DNA of 64,000 nucleotides, from NCBI RefSeq assembly GCF_002904335.1, contig NZ_PPHF01000098.1:104345-168344 (forward strand), written 5' to 3'. The position numbers were made by a program, and so were the translations under genes. Of this stretch, positions 1-6,894 are shown piece after piece. The stretch's first letter is position 1, and the number at the start of each line of letters is the position of its first letter. This stretch comes from Amycolatopsis sp. CA-126428. Its GTDB lineage: Bacteria > Actinomycetota > Actinomycetes > Mycobacteriales > Pseudonocardiaceae. The notes beneath the pieces were generated by a model. It was not told the origin of the DNA, searched no databases, and worked only from the letters and a program-made list of their open reading frames with translations.

Positions 1-339
1 CGTGTGCAGGTAGGGCGCGCCGCCGACGCGGCCCAGCTCCCCGCGCCGCTCCAGCTCCGCCGAGATGGTGATCGGGTCGGCGGGCTCACCACGGCCGTAG
101 AGGTCGAGGATGCAGTCGTAGATCGCCTGGTGCGCGGGCTTGTAGAAGTCGTCGGGGCCGAGCGCCTCGATGACGTCGGCGACCGCGTCCTTGGACAGCA
201 GCATGCCGCCGAGCACGGACTGCTCGGCCGCGATGTCCTGCGGCGGCTGGCGGTCGAACGCGCCACCGCCGGGGCCGGGATCGCTCGGGCCCGGGTCGGA
301 CTCCGCGTACATCGGACTGCGGTCGTCGGTCAGCGCCAC
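1..339 (-). CDS. dnaB: replicative DNA helicase DnaB (5' part only)
   Basis: Only the first 113 codons are inside the window; the gene continues past position 1. The product is the hexameric 5'-3' replicative helicase that unwinds DNA at the fork and binds primase. After a roughly 30-residue Gly/Pro/Asp-rich leader comes the typical N-terminal domain, PPQDIAAEQSVLGGMLLS, followed by a DFYKPAHQAIY stretch and a DPITISAELERRGEL stretch, all standard for DnaB. The ATPase core is outside the window. I chose the GTG at 339 because GAGGAGG lies about 11 nt upstream and the frame runs to the window edge. It follows the ribosomal-protein/ssb operon in the same orientation, as in mycobacteria, separated by an inserted ESX cassette. 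The upstream region carries DnaA-box-like sites. Confidence 0.93.
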   Translation of the reverse strand, partial: MALTDDRSPMYAESDPGPSDPGPGGGAFDRQPPQDIAAEQSVLGGMLLSKDAVADVIEALGPDDFYKPAHQAIYDCILDLYGRGEPADPITISAELERRGELGRVGGAPYLHT

Positions 340-846
340 CGCCCCGGACACCTCCTCATCGTGTCGAACACTCGTTCGAGTATGCCGGATCTTTGCTCTC
401 GAAGCACGTGGCCGGCGCTCGTGCGTCCGGCCACCCCGGACCTCGCCCCCCGATGATCGGCGACAACGCCGGCCGGCTGCCGCAGACACGCGGAGCGCCA
501 CCGTGAGTACAGGCCCGAGCGGGCACGCTAGATCCCCCGGACGGCCGATGGCAATTCAGGGTGGGGACCCTTCTGTGGACAACCTGGGGATGAATGGGGG
601 TAACCAATCACAGGTGCCGCCAGAGCTGTGGACAAGTTGGGGACAAGCGTGATCGGCTTTGCGGAATCCGCAGGTCAGAGGCTGTGAACAAGGTGTGGAG
701 AACTTGCGAAAAACTCGTCCGGCGTGTCGCGCGAAGTCCGTCCTTCGGCGTGTCGTGGACCAGTTCGAGCCCATTGACCCACACGGCCTGTGGATGAATA
801 TCACGGAGGGTAGACGCGTCACCCGGTGGCCTGAACGCACGTTCGG
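340..846. other. 507-bp non-coding region upstream of dnaB
   Basis: I see no credible gene here; short open frames on both strands do not resemble proteins. It contains the dnaB ribosome-binding site (about 345-356) and, from 574 to about 800, repeated TGTGGACAA-like sequences (separate entry). It is less GC-rich than the flanking genes around 590-700. It presumably holds the dnaB promoter and the end of the espG-like transcript. Confidence 0.6.
574..702 (-). promoter_or_regulatory. cluster of DnaA-box-like sites upstream of dnaB
   Basis: Two perfect matches to the actinobacterial DnaA box (TTGTCCACA, seen here as TGTGGACAA) lie at 574-582 and 627-635. Single-mismatch copies are TGGGGACAA at 638-646, TGTGAACAA at 683-691 and TGTGGAGAA at 694-702. 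Weaker copies are CGTGGACCA at 754-762 and TGTGGATGA at 789-797. All face the same way, pointing along the dnaB coding strand. By analogy with other DnaA-controlled promoters they could let DnaA regulate dnaB or titrate DnaA. Binding has not been shown. Confidence 0.6.
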
Positions 847-1638
847 TCAGGCCGCGGTGAGCCGGCCCTGTGCGCTGCGTAACCGGTCAGCGAGAACGCG
901 CTGGTCGGCCGGGGTGAAGGCGATCCGGTTCTCGCCGCGTCCCGGAATCTCCTCGGTCAACCATCGGCCTTCCGACGTATCGATGTAGTTCACCGGGCGT
1001 TCGATCCGGTGCCGCGCGCCGGTGCGGCTGCGGGCCGCGACGTAGAGGCTGCCACTCCCCATCCGGCGCAATGCGAGGATCCGGCGGAGCTCCTCGACCT
1101 CCTGCGAACCTTCGGCCGGGCGGTCGCTGCGGAGCACCGCGAACCCGCCGCCGTCGTCCCTGCGGGCGGTCCCCTCGAGCTGGCTCTTCGGCACGGCGAT
1201 CGGTGTGCCGCGGCCCGGGGCCAGCTTCGGGATCTGGCCGAGGAAGTCGTCGAGCAGCTCGCCCGGCCGCGAGGACGCCAGCACGACGACGTCCAGCTCC
1301 TCGTGCTTGGCCAGCACGAACGCCTCGCCCCCGGCGCTGCCGGCCAGCAGCCGGTAGCTCACCGGCTTGCCCTGGAACCCGCCGTCGACCCAGCCGTAGT
1401 ACTCCAGCTGCGGCCGGGCGATCGCCTCGATCGTCGCGACGAACCCCGGGTGCATGCCGCGCGGGCCGAACAGCCCGGCCTTGGCGAGCTCGGCGTTGGC
1501 CCGCTCGTCCTCGGCGCGCTGGGCTTCGTCGCTGTACCAGGTCGGCGTCTCGGACAGCACCGTGTGCGGCTCGCCGCCCCGGCGCCGGATCAAGGTGATC
1601 AGGGTGCCGGTCGTGATGGTGACCTGCCTGTCCAGCAC
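847..1638 (-). CDS. ESX secretion-associated protein, EspG family
   Basis: A 263-residue protein resembling EspG-type chaperones, which bind the tip of PE/PPE-type substrates in the cytosol and deliver them to a type VII (ESX) machine. Family-like features are an N-terminal LITLIRRRGGEPHTVLSETP segment, a central GWVDGGFQGKPVSYRLLAGS strand region, and a C-terminal RPVNYIDTSEGRWL stretch. I chose the GTG at 1638 (VLDRQVTITTGTL) because GGGGGAAAGC precedes it. An in-frame ATG at 1695 would add 19 residues that look unlike the family and has no clear ribosome-binding site. It is the last gene of a four-gene cassette (WXG100-like, DUF3558, PPE-like, EspG-like), 87 bp after the PPE-like gene. Its likely client is that PPE-like protein. 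No ESX core ATPase or membrane gene is nearby. Confidence 0.75.
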   Translation of the reverse strand: MLDRQVTITTGTLITLIRRRGGEPHTVLSETPTWYSDEAQRAEDERANAELAKAGLFGPRGMHPGFVATIEAIARPQLEYYGWVDGGFQGKPVSYRLLAGSAGGEAFVLAKHEELDVVVLASSRPGELLDDFLGQIPKLAPGRGTPIAVPKSQLEGTARRDDGGGFAVLRSDRPAEGSQEVEELRRILALRRMGSGSLYVAARSRTGARHRIERPVNYIDTSEGRWLTEEIPGRGENRIAFTPADQRVLADRLRSAQGRLTAA

Positions 1639-1725
1639 GCTTTCCCCCAGTAGGAATTCGAACCCGGTGCAGCGAAAGACGCCGGGCGCGCCCATCTTGG
1701 CACGCGCCCGGTGGTCCCGCGTGCG

Positions 1726-3102
1726 CTACTCGCCGATGACCGGCGGCGCCGTCAGCTCGTCGCTCCCGAAGATGTCGTTCGGGTCGTCGCCGAGCAGGTA
1801 CTTCGACGTGCGTTCCTCGTCGCCGCCGCCCTGGCCCTTGGCGCCGCCGGGGTGCATGCCGCCCATGCCACCCATCCCGGAGGCGCCGCCGCGTCCCGCC
1901 GCCGCGCCGCCCATCGCCCCGCCGGCACCCGTGCCGCCCCGGCCGGTGCCGGCCGCGTCCGCGCCACCGGGCATGGCACCGGTCGCGCCGCCGGGGCCGA
2001 AGCCACCGCCGCCCGGCCCGAAGCCCGCCGCCGCCGGGTCGCCGATGCCGCCCGAGCCGCCGGGCCCGAAGCCACCGCCGGGGATGGAGAAGTCACCCGC
2101 GCCGCCCCCGCCGCCCGAGCCGCCGGGGCCGAAGCCGCCGGCCCCGGGGATCTTCGGCGGCGTGAACCCCGACGAGTGGGTGCCGTCGCTGAAGTTCGGC
2201 GGCGTGTAGGTGCCGACGCCGGGGATCTTCGACGGGTCGTAGTTCCCGCCCGGGATCTGCGACGGGTCGAAGTTCGGCGGCTTCGCGGGGTCGAAGCCCG
2301 GCACCTTGCCCGGGTCGAAGCTGCCACCCGGGGTGTTCGGCCGGCCGGGGAAGGAGGGGACACCTCCCGGCCCGGGCATGTTCACGCCGGGCACCGAGCC
2401 GGTTCCGGTGCCGGTCCCATCGCCGGTCCCGTTGCCGTTGCCGTCCCCCGAGCCGTTGCCGTCCTGGCCGCCCGGCTTCTTCTTGCCGTCCTTGCCGCCG
2501 TCGACGTTGACGTTCTCCTGCTGGCCCTGGAGCGCCGAGTACGTGGGCATCTTCTGGCCGTTGTCGTTGCTCGCCTTGTAGTAGGTGTTGAAGGCGTCGA
2601 CGTTGGCCTGGCCCTTGGCGTTGTAGTCGCGGATCGCCCGGTCGGTGTCGGTCGTCCACGGCGTCACCGCGTTGAGCAGGTTGTTCTTCGGCGGGTCCTT
2701 CGGCACCTGCTGCACCTGCGCGTGCACCGTGGTGAAGGCGTTGTGCTGTTCCCCGAGGTACTTGTCGGAGTCGGTGAGCTTGGTGCCGGAGTCCTGCATC
2801 CACACCCGCAGCGGGTGCGCGCCGGCGTTCTGCGCCGCTTCGGCGCCGCCGCCGGTCCAGGCCGCGTCCATCTCCTTGGCCAGCGCGTCGATCGTGCCGA
2901 GGCGTTCGGAGTAGGCGCCCTTCAGCCGGCTCGCCGCCGACTGCCCGTTCTCGATCGAACCGGCGCCCGGACCGGTGGTGATCTTCTCCCAGATGTCGTA
3001 GCAGTCGATCTTGCGGTCGCCCTGCACCGACGTGTGGTCGTCCGAATGCGTGGTGGCCATGTTGTACGCGGCGAAGCCGCCGAGGAGCACCAGTTCCAGC
3101 AT
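1726..3102 (-). CDS. PPE-like ESX substrate with Gly/Pro-rich C-terminal half
   Basis: 458 residues. The first half (about 30-185) is predicted helical and resembles the PPE/WXG100 fold of actinobacterial ESX substrates, with SAASRLKGAYSERLGTIDAL and a W-T-G-G-G-A motif near residue 80. The second half is low-complexity: GDGNGNGTG-type stretches, then repeats of the form FDPxKxPxFDP (about 240-290), then many FGPGG units. It ends in an acidic tail, YLLGDDPNDIFGSDE, reminiscent of the conserved C-terminus of other Pseudonocardiaceae PPE-like proteins. GGGAGG lies 5 nt before the ATG. It starts one base after the stop of the DUF3558 gene, so translation is probably coupled. It is probably exported to the surface; its function is unknown. 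Confidence 0.72.
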   Translation of the reverse strand: MLELVLLGGFAAYNMATTHSDDHTSVQGDRKIDCYDIWEKITTGPGAGSIENGQSAASRLKGAYSERLGTIDALAKEMDAAWTGGGAEAAQNAGAHPLRVWMQDSGTKLTDSDKYLGEQHNAFTTVHAQVQQVPKDPPKNNLLNAVTPWTTDTDRAIRDYNAKGQANVDAFNTYYKASNDNGQKMPTYSALQGQQENVNVDGGKDGKKKPGGQDGNGSGDGNGNGTGDGTGTGTGSVPGVNMPGPGGVPSFPGRPNTPGGSFDPGKVPGFDPAKPPNFDPSQIPGGNYDPSKIPGVGTYTPPNFSDGTHSSGFTPPKIPGAGGFGPGGSGGGGGAGDFSIPGGGFGPGGSGGIGDPAAAGFGPGGGGFGPGGATGAMPGGADAAGTGRGGTGAGGAMGGAAAGRGGASGMGGMGGMHPGGAKGQGGGDEERTSKYLLGDDPNDIFGSDELTAPPVIGE

Positions 3103-3103
3103 C

Positions 3104-3703
3104 TCAGCCTCCCAAGGCGTGGATCATCGCTTCGCCGAACTTCTGCGCCACCGTGCACGGGTCCGACGCCCCGGCGCCGTGGTCGTACTGCACCAGGATG
3201 TTGACCGCCAGCTGGTCGGTCACCCCGACGAACAGGCCGCACTTGCCGCTCTTGCGCCCGTCCACCGCCGCGGCGTAGACCGACGGGTACCCGTAAGCCT
3301 GGGACTCGCCGAAGTAGGCGTCGTTGGCCTTGGTGTCGTAGACGTCCTGCAGGCCGTTCTTGTTCGCCGTCACCGTCGTGACGTCGATCTGGTTGCCCGG
3401 GTCGGCGGCTTCCTGGAACGTGCAGCTCGGGCCGTTGCCCGTGGTGCGCGGAGCGCCCTCGCCGAGGGCCAGCGTGGAGCGTCCGGAGGCGTCGATCGTG
3501 GCGCAGGCGTCCGAGGTGATCGACGCGGTGTCCAGCGGCCTCGGCACCCTCGGCGCGGTGTCGGCGGTGGACCGGGTGGTCTCGCTGCTCGACTCGGCGG
3601 TGGACGGCGCCGGGTTGGCGGTGCCCCGGGTCTTGCCGGCGCAGCCGGCCAGCGCGAGCACGGCGAAGGCCAGCGCCGGGACGGCGATGAGTCGGCGGTT
3701 CAC
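3104..3703 (-). CDS. DUF3558-type lipoprotein
   Basis: 199 residues with a lipoprotein signal peptide: basic start, hydrophobic run, and a lipobox LALAGC with the modified Cys near residue 21. A Ser/Thr/Pro-rich linker (about 25-55) is followed by a compact domain with paired cysteines, typical of DUF3558 proteins in Pseudonocardiaceae and mycobacteria. Their function is unknown, but they commonly sit beside ESX substrate genes. The GTG start (3703) shares bases with the TGA of the preceding WXG100-like gene (GTGA), which fixes the start; longer in-frame starts would overlap that gene deeply. Expected on the outer face of the membrane. Confidence 0.8.
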   Translation of the reverse strand: MNRRLIAVPALAFAVLALAGCAGKTRGTANPAPSTAESSSETTRSTADTAPRVPRPLDTASITSDACATIDASGRSTLALGEGAPRTTGNGPSCTFQEAADPGNQIDVTTVTANKNGLQDVYDTKANDAYFGESQAYGYPSVYAAAVDGRKSGKCGLFVGVTDQLAVNILVQYDHGAGASDPCTVAQKFGEAMIHALGG

Positions 3704-4053
3704 GTGGGCTGGTTCCCCGTCTTCGAAAGGTCGGCGGATGCGTCCGACTCCTTGGTGGTGATCTTCTGCTTCGCGGCGGTGAGCGCTTCGATGTAGTTCT
3801 TGACGTAGTCCTGCATCTTCTGGTTCTGCTCGAGGAACGCCTTGCCGGACGGGTTCGCGAGCTTCTCCCAGTCGCCGCTCGCGAACTCCTTGCCGGGCGC
3901 CTTCACGTTCGCCATCAGGTTGGCGTCGTCGTAGTCGCGCTTCAAGTCGGCCTGCAGGTCCTGCCACTTCTTGATGACGCCGTCGATCTTGTCGGCGTCG
4001 AACGTGAAGCCGCCGCCACCGGCCGGCGCGGACATGTTGACCTCGTTACCCAT
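3700..4053 (-). CDS. small WXG100/ESAT-6-like protein
   Basis: 117 residues, largely helical. It has FDADKIDGVIKKWQDLQADL near residues 17-36 and a second helix region rich in Lys/Glu, so it looks like a helical hairpin of the WXG100/ESX-substrate type, although a canonical W-x-G turn is not obvious. I chose the ATG at 4053 because AAGGGG sits about 9 nt upstream; the open frame extends to 4146 without a better start. It is the first gene of the cassette and overlaps the lipoprotein gene by 4 nt. It is probably co-secreted with, or a partner of, the PPE-like protein. Family assignment is by size, helicity and context. Confidence 0.62.
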   Translation of the reverse strand: MGNEVNMSAPAGGGGFTFDADKIDGVIKKWQDLQADLKRDYDDANLMANVKAPGKEFASGDWEKLANPSGKAFLEQNQKMQDYVKNYIEALTAAKQKITTKESDASADLSKTGNQPT

Positions 4054-4130
4054 CCCGATCCACCCCTTCGCATCCGGCGCCCATTCTCCTCCGACGCCGC
4101 CGAGGTGTCCGAGGTTCCCCGAAAAGAGTG

Positions 4131-4166
4131 AAGGCGGGCCGCCCACCAGGGGCGACCCGCCTTTTC
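4131..4166 (-). terminator. terminator after rplI
   Basis: A near-perfect inverted repeat with AAGGCGGG and CCCGCCTT arms lies just past the rplI stop (4184) and upstream of the ESX cassette. It probably ends the rpsF-ssb-rpsR-rplI transcript. Confidence 0.75.
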
Positions 4167-4183
4167 ACGACGTAACTGCCTTA

Positions 4184-4645
4184 CTACTGCGCGACGGCCT
4201 TGACCTCGAGCCGCACCTCGACCTTGACGTCCGGGTGCAGCCGGGCGCCGACCGAGTGCTTGCCCACGGTCTTGATGTGGTCGCGCAGCTCGATGACGCG
4301 CTTGTCGAGCAGCGGGCCACCGGCCGCCTTGATCGCGTCGACGATCTCGGCCGAGGTGATCGAGCCGAAGAGCTTCTTCGAGCCCTCGGCCGCCTTGCCG
4401 GTGAGCTGGATGGCGCCGAGGCCCTCCAGCGTCGCCTTGATCTCCTTGGCGTGGTCGAGGTCGCGGATGCGACGGCTCTCCTGCGCGCGCTGGATGGTGC
4501 GCACGTTCTTCTCCGCGCCCTTGGAGGCCGGGATCGCGTAGCCCCGCGGGAGCAGGTAGTTGCGCGCGTAACCGTCCTTGACCTCGACGATGTCGCCGGG
4601 GCCGCCCAGGTTGGCCACGTCCGTGGTGAGGATGATCTTCGCCAT
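4184..4645 (-). CDS. rplI: 50S ribosomal protein L9
   Basis: 153 residues, normal length for bL9. The N-terminal RNA-binding domain is clear: MAKIILTTDVANLGGPGDIV followed by KDGYARNYLLPRGYA, matching the L9 signature. A long connecting helix (about 45-75) leads to a C-terminal domain with a KKLFGSITSAEI segment. L9 binds domain V of 23S rRNA near the L1 stalk. GGGAGG lies 8 nt upstream of the ATG. It is the last gene of the rpsF-ssb-rpsR-rplI operon, 14 bp after rpsR, and a hairpin terminator follows. Confidence 0.97.
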   Translation of the reverse strand: MAKIILTTDVANLGGPGDIVEVKDGYARNYLLPRGYAIPASKGAEKNVRTIQRAQESRRIRDLDHAKEIKATLEGLGAIQLTGKAAEGSKKLFGSITSAEIVDAIKAAGGPLLDKRVIELRDHIKTVGKHSVGARLHPDVKVEVRLEVKAVAQ

Positions 4646-4659
4646 GTCTGTGCCCTCCC

Positions 4660-4908
4660 TTAGCGCGCGGTCGAGGTGTAGGGCAGCAGCGCCATCTCGC
4701 GGGAGTTCTTGACCGCGATGGCGATGTCACGCTGGTGCTGGCTGCAGTTGCCGGTGACGCGACGGGCACGGATCTTGCCGCGGTCGGAGATGTACTTCCG
4801 CAGCAGGTTGGTGTCCTTGTAGTCGATCAGTTCCGGGCGGCCCTTCTTCTCGGCCTTGCAGAACACGCAGACCTTCTTCTTGGGCTTGCGGATGGGTGGC
4901 TTGGCCAC
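4660..4908 (-). CDS. rpsR: 30S ribosomal protein S18 (zinc-ligand-containing form)
   Basis: 82 residues. The core IDYKDTNLLRKYISDRGKI and the ARRVTGNCSQHQRDIA segment are diagnostic of bS18. The protein keeps CVFC near residues 14-17 and C-x-x-H in GNCSQHQ, so it has the ligands of the zinc-binding (C+) paralogue. Actinobacteria often encode a second zinc-free copy elsewhere, expressed under zinc limitation; none is in this window. S18 pairs with S6 on the small subunit platform. The start is GTG at 4908 with AGGAG 6 nt upstream. It lies between ssb and rplI in the same operon. Confidence 0.97.
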   Translation of the reverse strand: MAKPPIRKPKKKVCVFCKAEKKGRPELIDYKDTNLLRKYISDRGKIRARRVTGNCSQHQRDIAIAVKNSREMALLPYTSTAR

Positions 4909-4951
4909 TGTCTACTCCTGGTAATTCAAATCTTTGTGGATGTGTACGAGA

Positions 4952-5470
4952 TCAGAACGGAGGCTCGTCGGAGAAGCCGCCGCCACCGCCGCTGCTGCTC
5001 GCGGCCGGCGCGGAACCCCACGGGTCGTCGGCCGGCATTCCGCCGCCACCGCCGCCGCCGCGGTTCCCACCGCCGCCACCGCCGCCGAAGTCACCGCCGC
5101 CACCGCGGCTGACCTTGTTGACCTTGGCCGTGGCGTAGCGCAGCGAGGGGCCGATCTCGTCGACCTCGAGCTCGACGACGGTCCGCTTCTCGCCTTCCTT
5201 CGTCTCGAAGGACCGCTGCTTCAGGCGGCCCTGCACGACGACGCGGGCGCCGCGGGTCAGGGACTCGGCGACGTTCTCCGCCGCCTGGCGCCAGATGTTG
5301 CAGCGCAGGAACAGCGCCTCGCCGTCCTTCCACTCGCCCGACTGCTTGTCGAGCGTGCGCGGGGTGGACGCGACGGTGAAGTTCGCGACCGCCGCACCGG
5401 AGGGGGTGAAGCGCAGTTCCGGGTCGGACGTCAGGTTGCCGATCACCGTGATGACGGTGTCTCCAGCCAT
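4952..5470 (-). CDS. ssb: single-stranded DNA-binding protein SSB
   Basis: 172 residues. The OB-fold domain covers about 1-115: MAGDTVITVIGNLTSDPELR, then AVANFTVASTPR, then RCNIWRQAAENVAESL. A flexible tail made almost entirely of Gly with Arg/Asn (about 120-160) ends in the acidic tip SDEPPF, which in other SSBs recruits repair and replication partners. It coats single-stranded DNA at forks. I chose the ATG at 5470 because AGGGG lies 8 nt upstream and the SSB fold begins there; a longer open frame to 5824 only runs through rpsF. It lies between rpsF and rpsR in one operon. Confidence 0.97.
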   Translation of the reverse strand: MAGDTVITVIGNLTSDPELRFTPSGAAVANFTVASTPRTLDKQSGEWKDGEALFLRCNIWRQAAENVAESLTRGARVVVQGRLKQRSFETKEGEKRTVVELEVDEIGPSLRYATAKVNKVSRGGGGDFGGGGGGGNRGGGGGGGMPADDPWGSAPAASSSGGGGGFSDEPPF

Positions 5471-5487
5471 CGGGATTCCCCTTCGGC

Positions 5488-5814
5488 TCAGGCCTTGGCG
5501 GCGGCGGGCTTGGCCGCGGCGCGCTTGACCTCGCGACGCATGACCTTGGTGCGGAGCACGGTCTCCTGCAGCGACAGCTGGCGGTCCAGCTCCTTCACCG
5601 CGTCCGAGGACGAGTTCAGGTCGAGCAGGGCGTAGATGCCCTCGGCGTGCTTCTTGATCTCGTACGAGAGGCGACGACGGCCCCAGACGTCGACCTTCTC
5701 GACGCTTCCACCCGAAGTGCGGATCACGTTGAGGAAGGTGTCCAGCGTCGGAGCGACAGTGCGCTCGTCGAGCGTGGGGTCCAGGATGACCATTACCTCG
5801 TAATGGCGTGACAC
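5488..5814 (-). CDS. rpsF: 30S ribosomal protein S6
   Basis: 108 residues. The sequence SRHYEVMVILDPTLDERTVA, a central VDVWGRRRLSYEIKKHAEGIY, and QETVLRTKVMRREV are standard bS6; an Ala/Lys-rich tail follows. S6 binds S18 and the central domain of 16S rRNA. The start is decided by the ribosome-binding site: TAGGAGGTGA is 9 nt from the GTG at 5814 but only 3 nt from the GTG at 5820, so 5814 is preferred and agrees with S6 proteins that begin shortly before the HYEVMVIL strand. First gene of the operon. The leader contains a hairpin and an anti-Shine-Dalgarno sequence (separate entry), suggesting translational feedback. Confidence 0.96.
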   Translation of the reverse strand: MSRHYEVMVILDPTLDERTVAPTLDTFLNVIRTSGGSVEKVDVWGRRRLSYEIKKHAEGIYALLDLNSSSDAVKELDRQLSLQETVLRTKVMRREVKRAAAKPAAAKA

Positions 5815-5823
5815 AACCACTCA

Positions 5824-5865
5824 CCTCCTATGGGCTCGCGGTCACGGACTGTCCGTGACAGGAGG
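5824..5865 (-). promoter_or_regulatory. candidate rpsF leader structure that hides the ribosome-binding site
   Basis: In the transcript, CCUCCU (5865-5860) could pair with the rpsF Shine-Dalgarno AGGAGG (5829-5824). The helix would enclose a perfect 8-bp hairpin with a 3-nt loop (5859-5841). S6:S18 complexes are known to bind leaders of their own operons in other bacteria; whether this RNA fits that motif is inference. Confidence 0.45.
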
Positions 5866-5871
5866 GTTTGT

Positions 5872-5889
5872 CCAGGTAAGGCTACCTGG
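5872..5889. terminator. short hairpin downstream of the first exported-protein gene
   Basis: A perfect 7-bp inverted repeat (CCAGGTA / TACCTGG) with a 4-nt loop lies between the stop at 5931 and rpsF. It lacks a T-run, so a terminator role is uncertain. Confidence 0.3.
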
Positions 5890-5930
5890 GGGCCTCGGGG
5901 AGACCGGACAGCGGGGTCTTCTCCGGGGAG

Positions 5931-6803
5931 TCAGGCGGCCCGGCGGAGCACCCAGGTGCGGACGAGCCCGGCGGTCACCCCGGCGAGCACGATCACCGCG
6001 ATCAGCATGGGGAGCTGCACGTCGTTCGGCGCGCTGCTCGAGGCCACCGACTGCGCGTTGCCGGCGTCGCGGATGTCCACGCCCTGGCCGCTCTGGTCGC
6101 CCGCGCCCGCCTGCGGGGCGGCCGCGTCGCCGGGGAGGGTGCCGTTCGCCGGGTAGCGCACGCCCGGGGCGACGGCCGTGCCGGCGGTCGCCGTCGGGAT
6201 GCCGCCGTAGTCGCGCATCGGGGCGCTGCCGCCGGTGCCGCCGGCGGTGCCCGGGTTGAGGTTCGAGAGGTTGCCCGACGCGCCACCGGGGGTGGTGCCG
6301 GTACCGCTGCCCTGCTGGGTGCCGGTGCCGCCGCCCTGCTGGGCCGGGGTGCTGGGGGCCACGTAGTTGCTCGCGAGCACCGTGAGGCCGCAGCCCGCGG
6401 CGACCGTGCTCTCCACGCTGTTCAGCGTCTTGTTCCAGTCGAGCCCGAGGCCCCACGTGCCGGACGCGGCCAGCGCGGTGCGCACCGCCTTGCCGATCGC
6501 GGCACCGTTCGCCTCCCCGCCCGCGGCGTTCGGCACCTGGCCGACCGGGATCGAGTGGTTCTTGGCGATCGAATCGCCCGCCCAGCTGCCGACGGCGAGG
6601 GTCCCGGCGTTGTTCGCGCCGTTGGTGACCAGGGTCTTGACCGAAGCCCCGTCGATCGCCACCTGGTCGCCCATCTGCCCGCTGACCGAGCCCGTGCAGC
6701 TGTTGCTGACGAGGGTCGTGGCGGCGGAGGCCGTGCCCGTGGAGAGGAATGCGCCGCCGGCCAAGAAAGCGACCATGGCGGTGACGGTCAGGGTCTTCCG
6801 CAC
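5931..6803 (-). CDS. exported membrane-anchored protein, tandem paralogue A
   Basis: 290 residues of unknown function. An N-terminal signal peptide (MRKTLTVTAMVAFLAGGAFL, cleavage near an AxA site around residue 28) is followed by an ectodomain with two cysteines (SNSC and AAGC). Next comes a Gly/Thr/Gln-rich stretch, the motif APMRDYGGIPTATAG, and a C-terminal hydrophobic segment, LPMLIAVIVLAGVTAGLV, ending in RTWVLRRAA. This predicts export with a single C-terminal anchor and a short basic cytosolic tail; there is no LPXTG sortase site. I chose the GTG at 6803 because GGAGG is 9 nt upstream; another GTG is too close to it. It is related to the two genes upstream (6895-7806 and 7922-8725). 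Confidence 0.82.
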   Translation of the reverse strand: MRKTLTVTAMVAFLAGGAFLSTGTASAATTLVSNSCTGSVSGQMGDQVAIDGASVKTLVTNGANNAGTLAVGSWAGDSIAKNHSIPVGQVPNAAGGEANGAAIGKAVRTALAASGTWGLGLDWNKTLNSVESTVAAGCGLTVLASNYVAPSTPAQQGGGTGTQQGSGTGTTPGGASGNLSNLNPGTAGGTGGSAPMRDYGGIPTATAGTAVAPGVRYPANGTLPGDAAAPQAGAGDQSGQGVDIRDAGNAQSVASSSAPNDVQLPMLIAVIVLAGVTAGLVRTWVLRRAA

Positions 6804-6894
6804 GAGCACTGTCCTCCAGGGAATTACGGGGGCGTCGTTCCGGGCAACACCAGAATGAACGACCGAGATACGTGAAAGATACTCGGCAGTCGGA

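Noticed and set aside
574..797. oriC
   Set aside because: Only about five good DnaA boxes and no dnaA, dnaN, rpmH or AT-rich unwinding region; interpreted as a dnaB-linked cluster instead.
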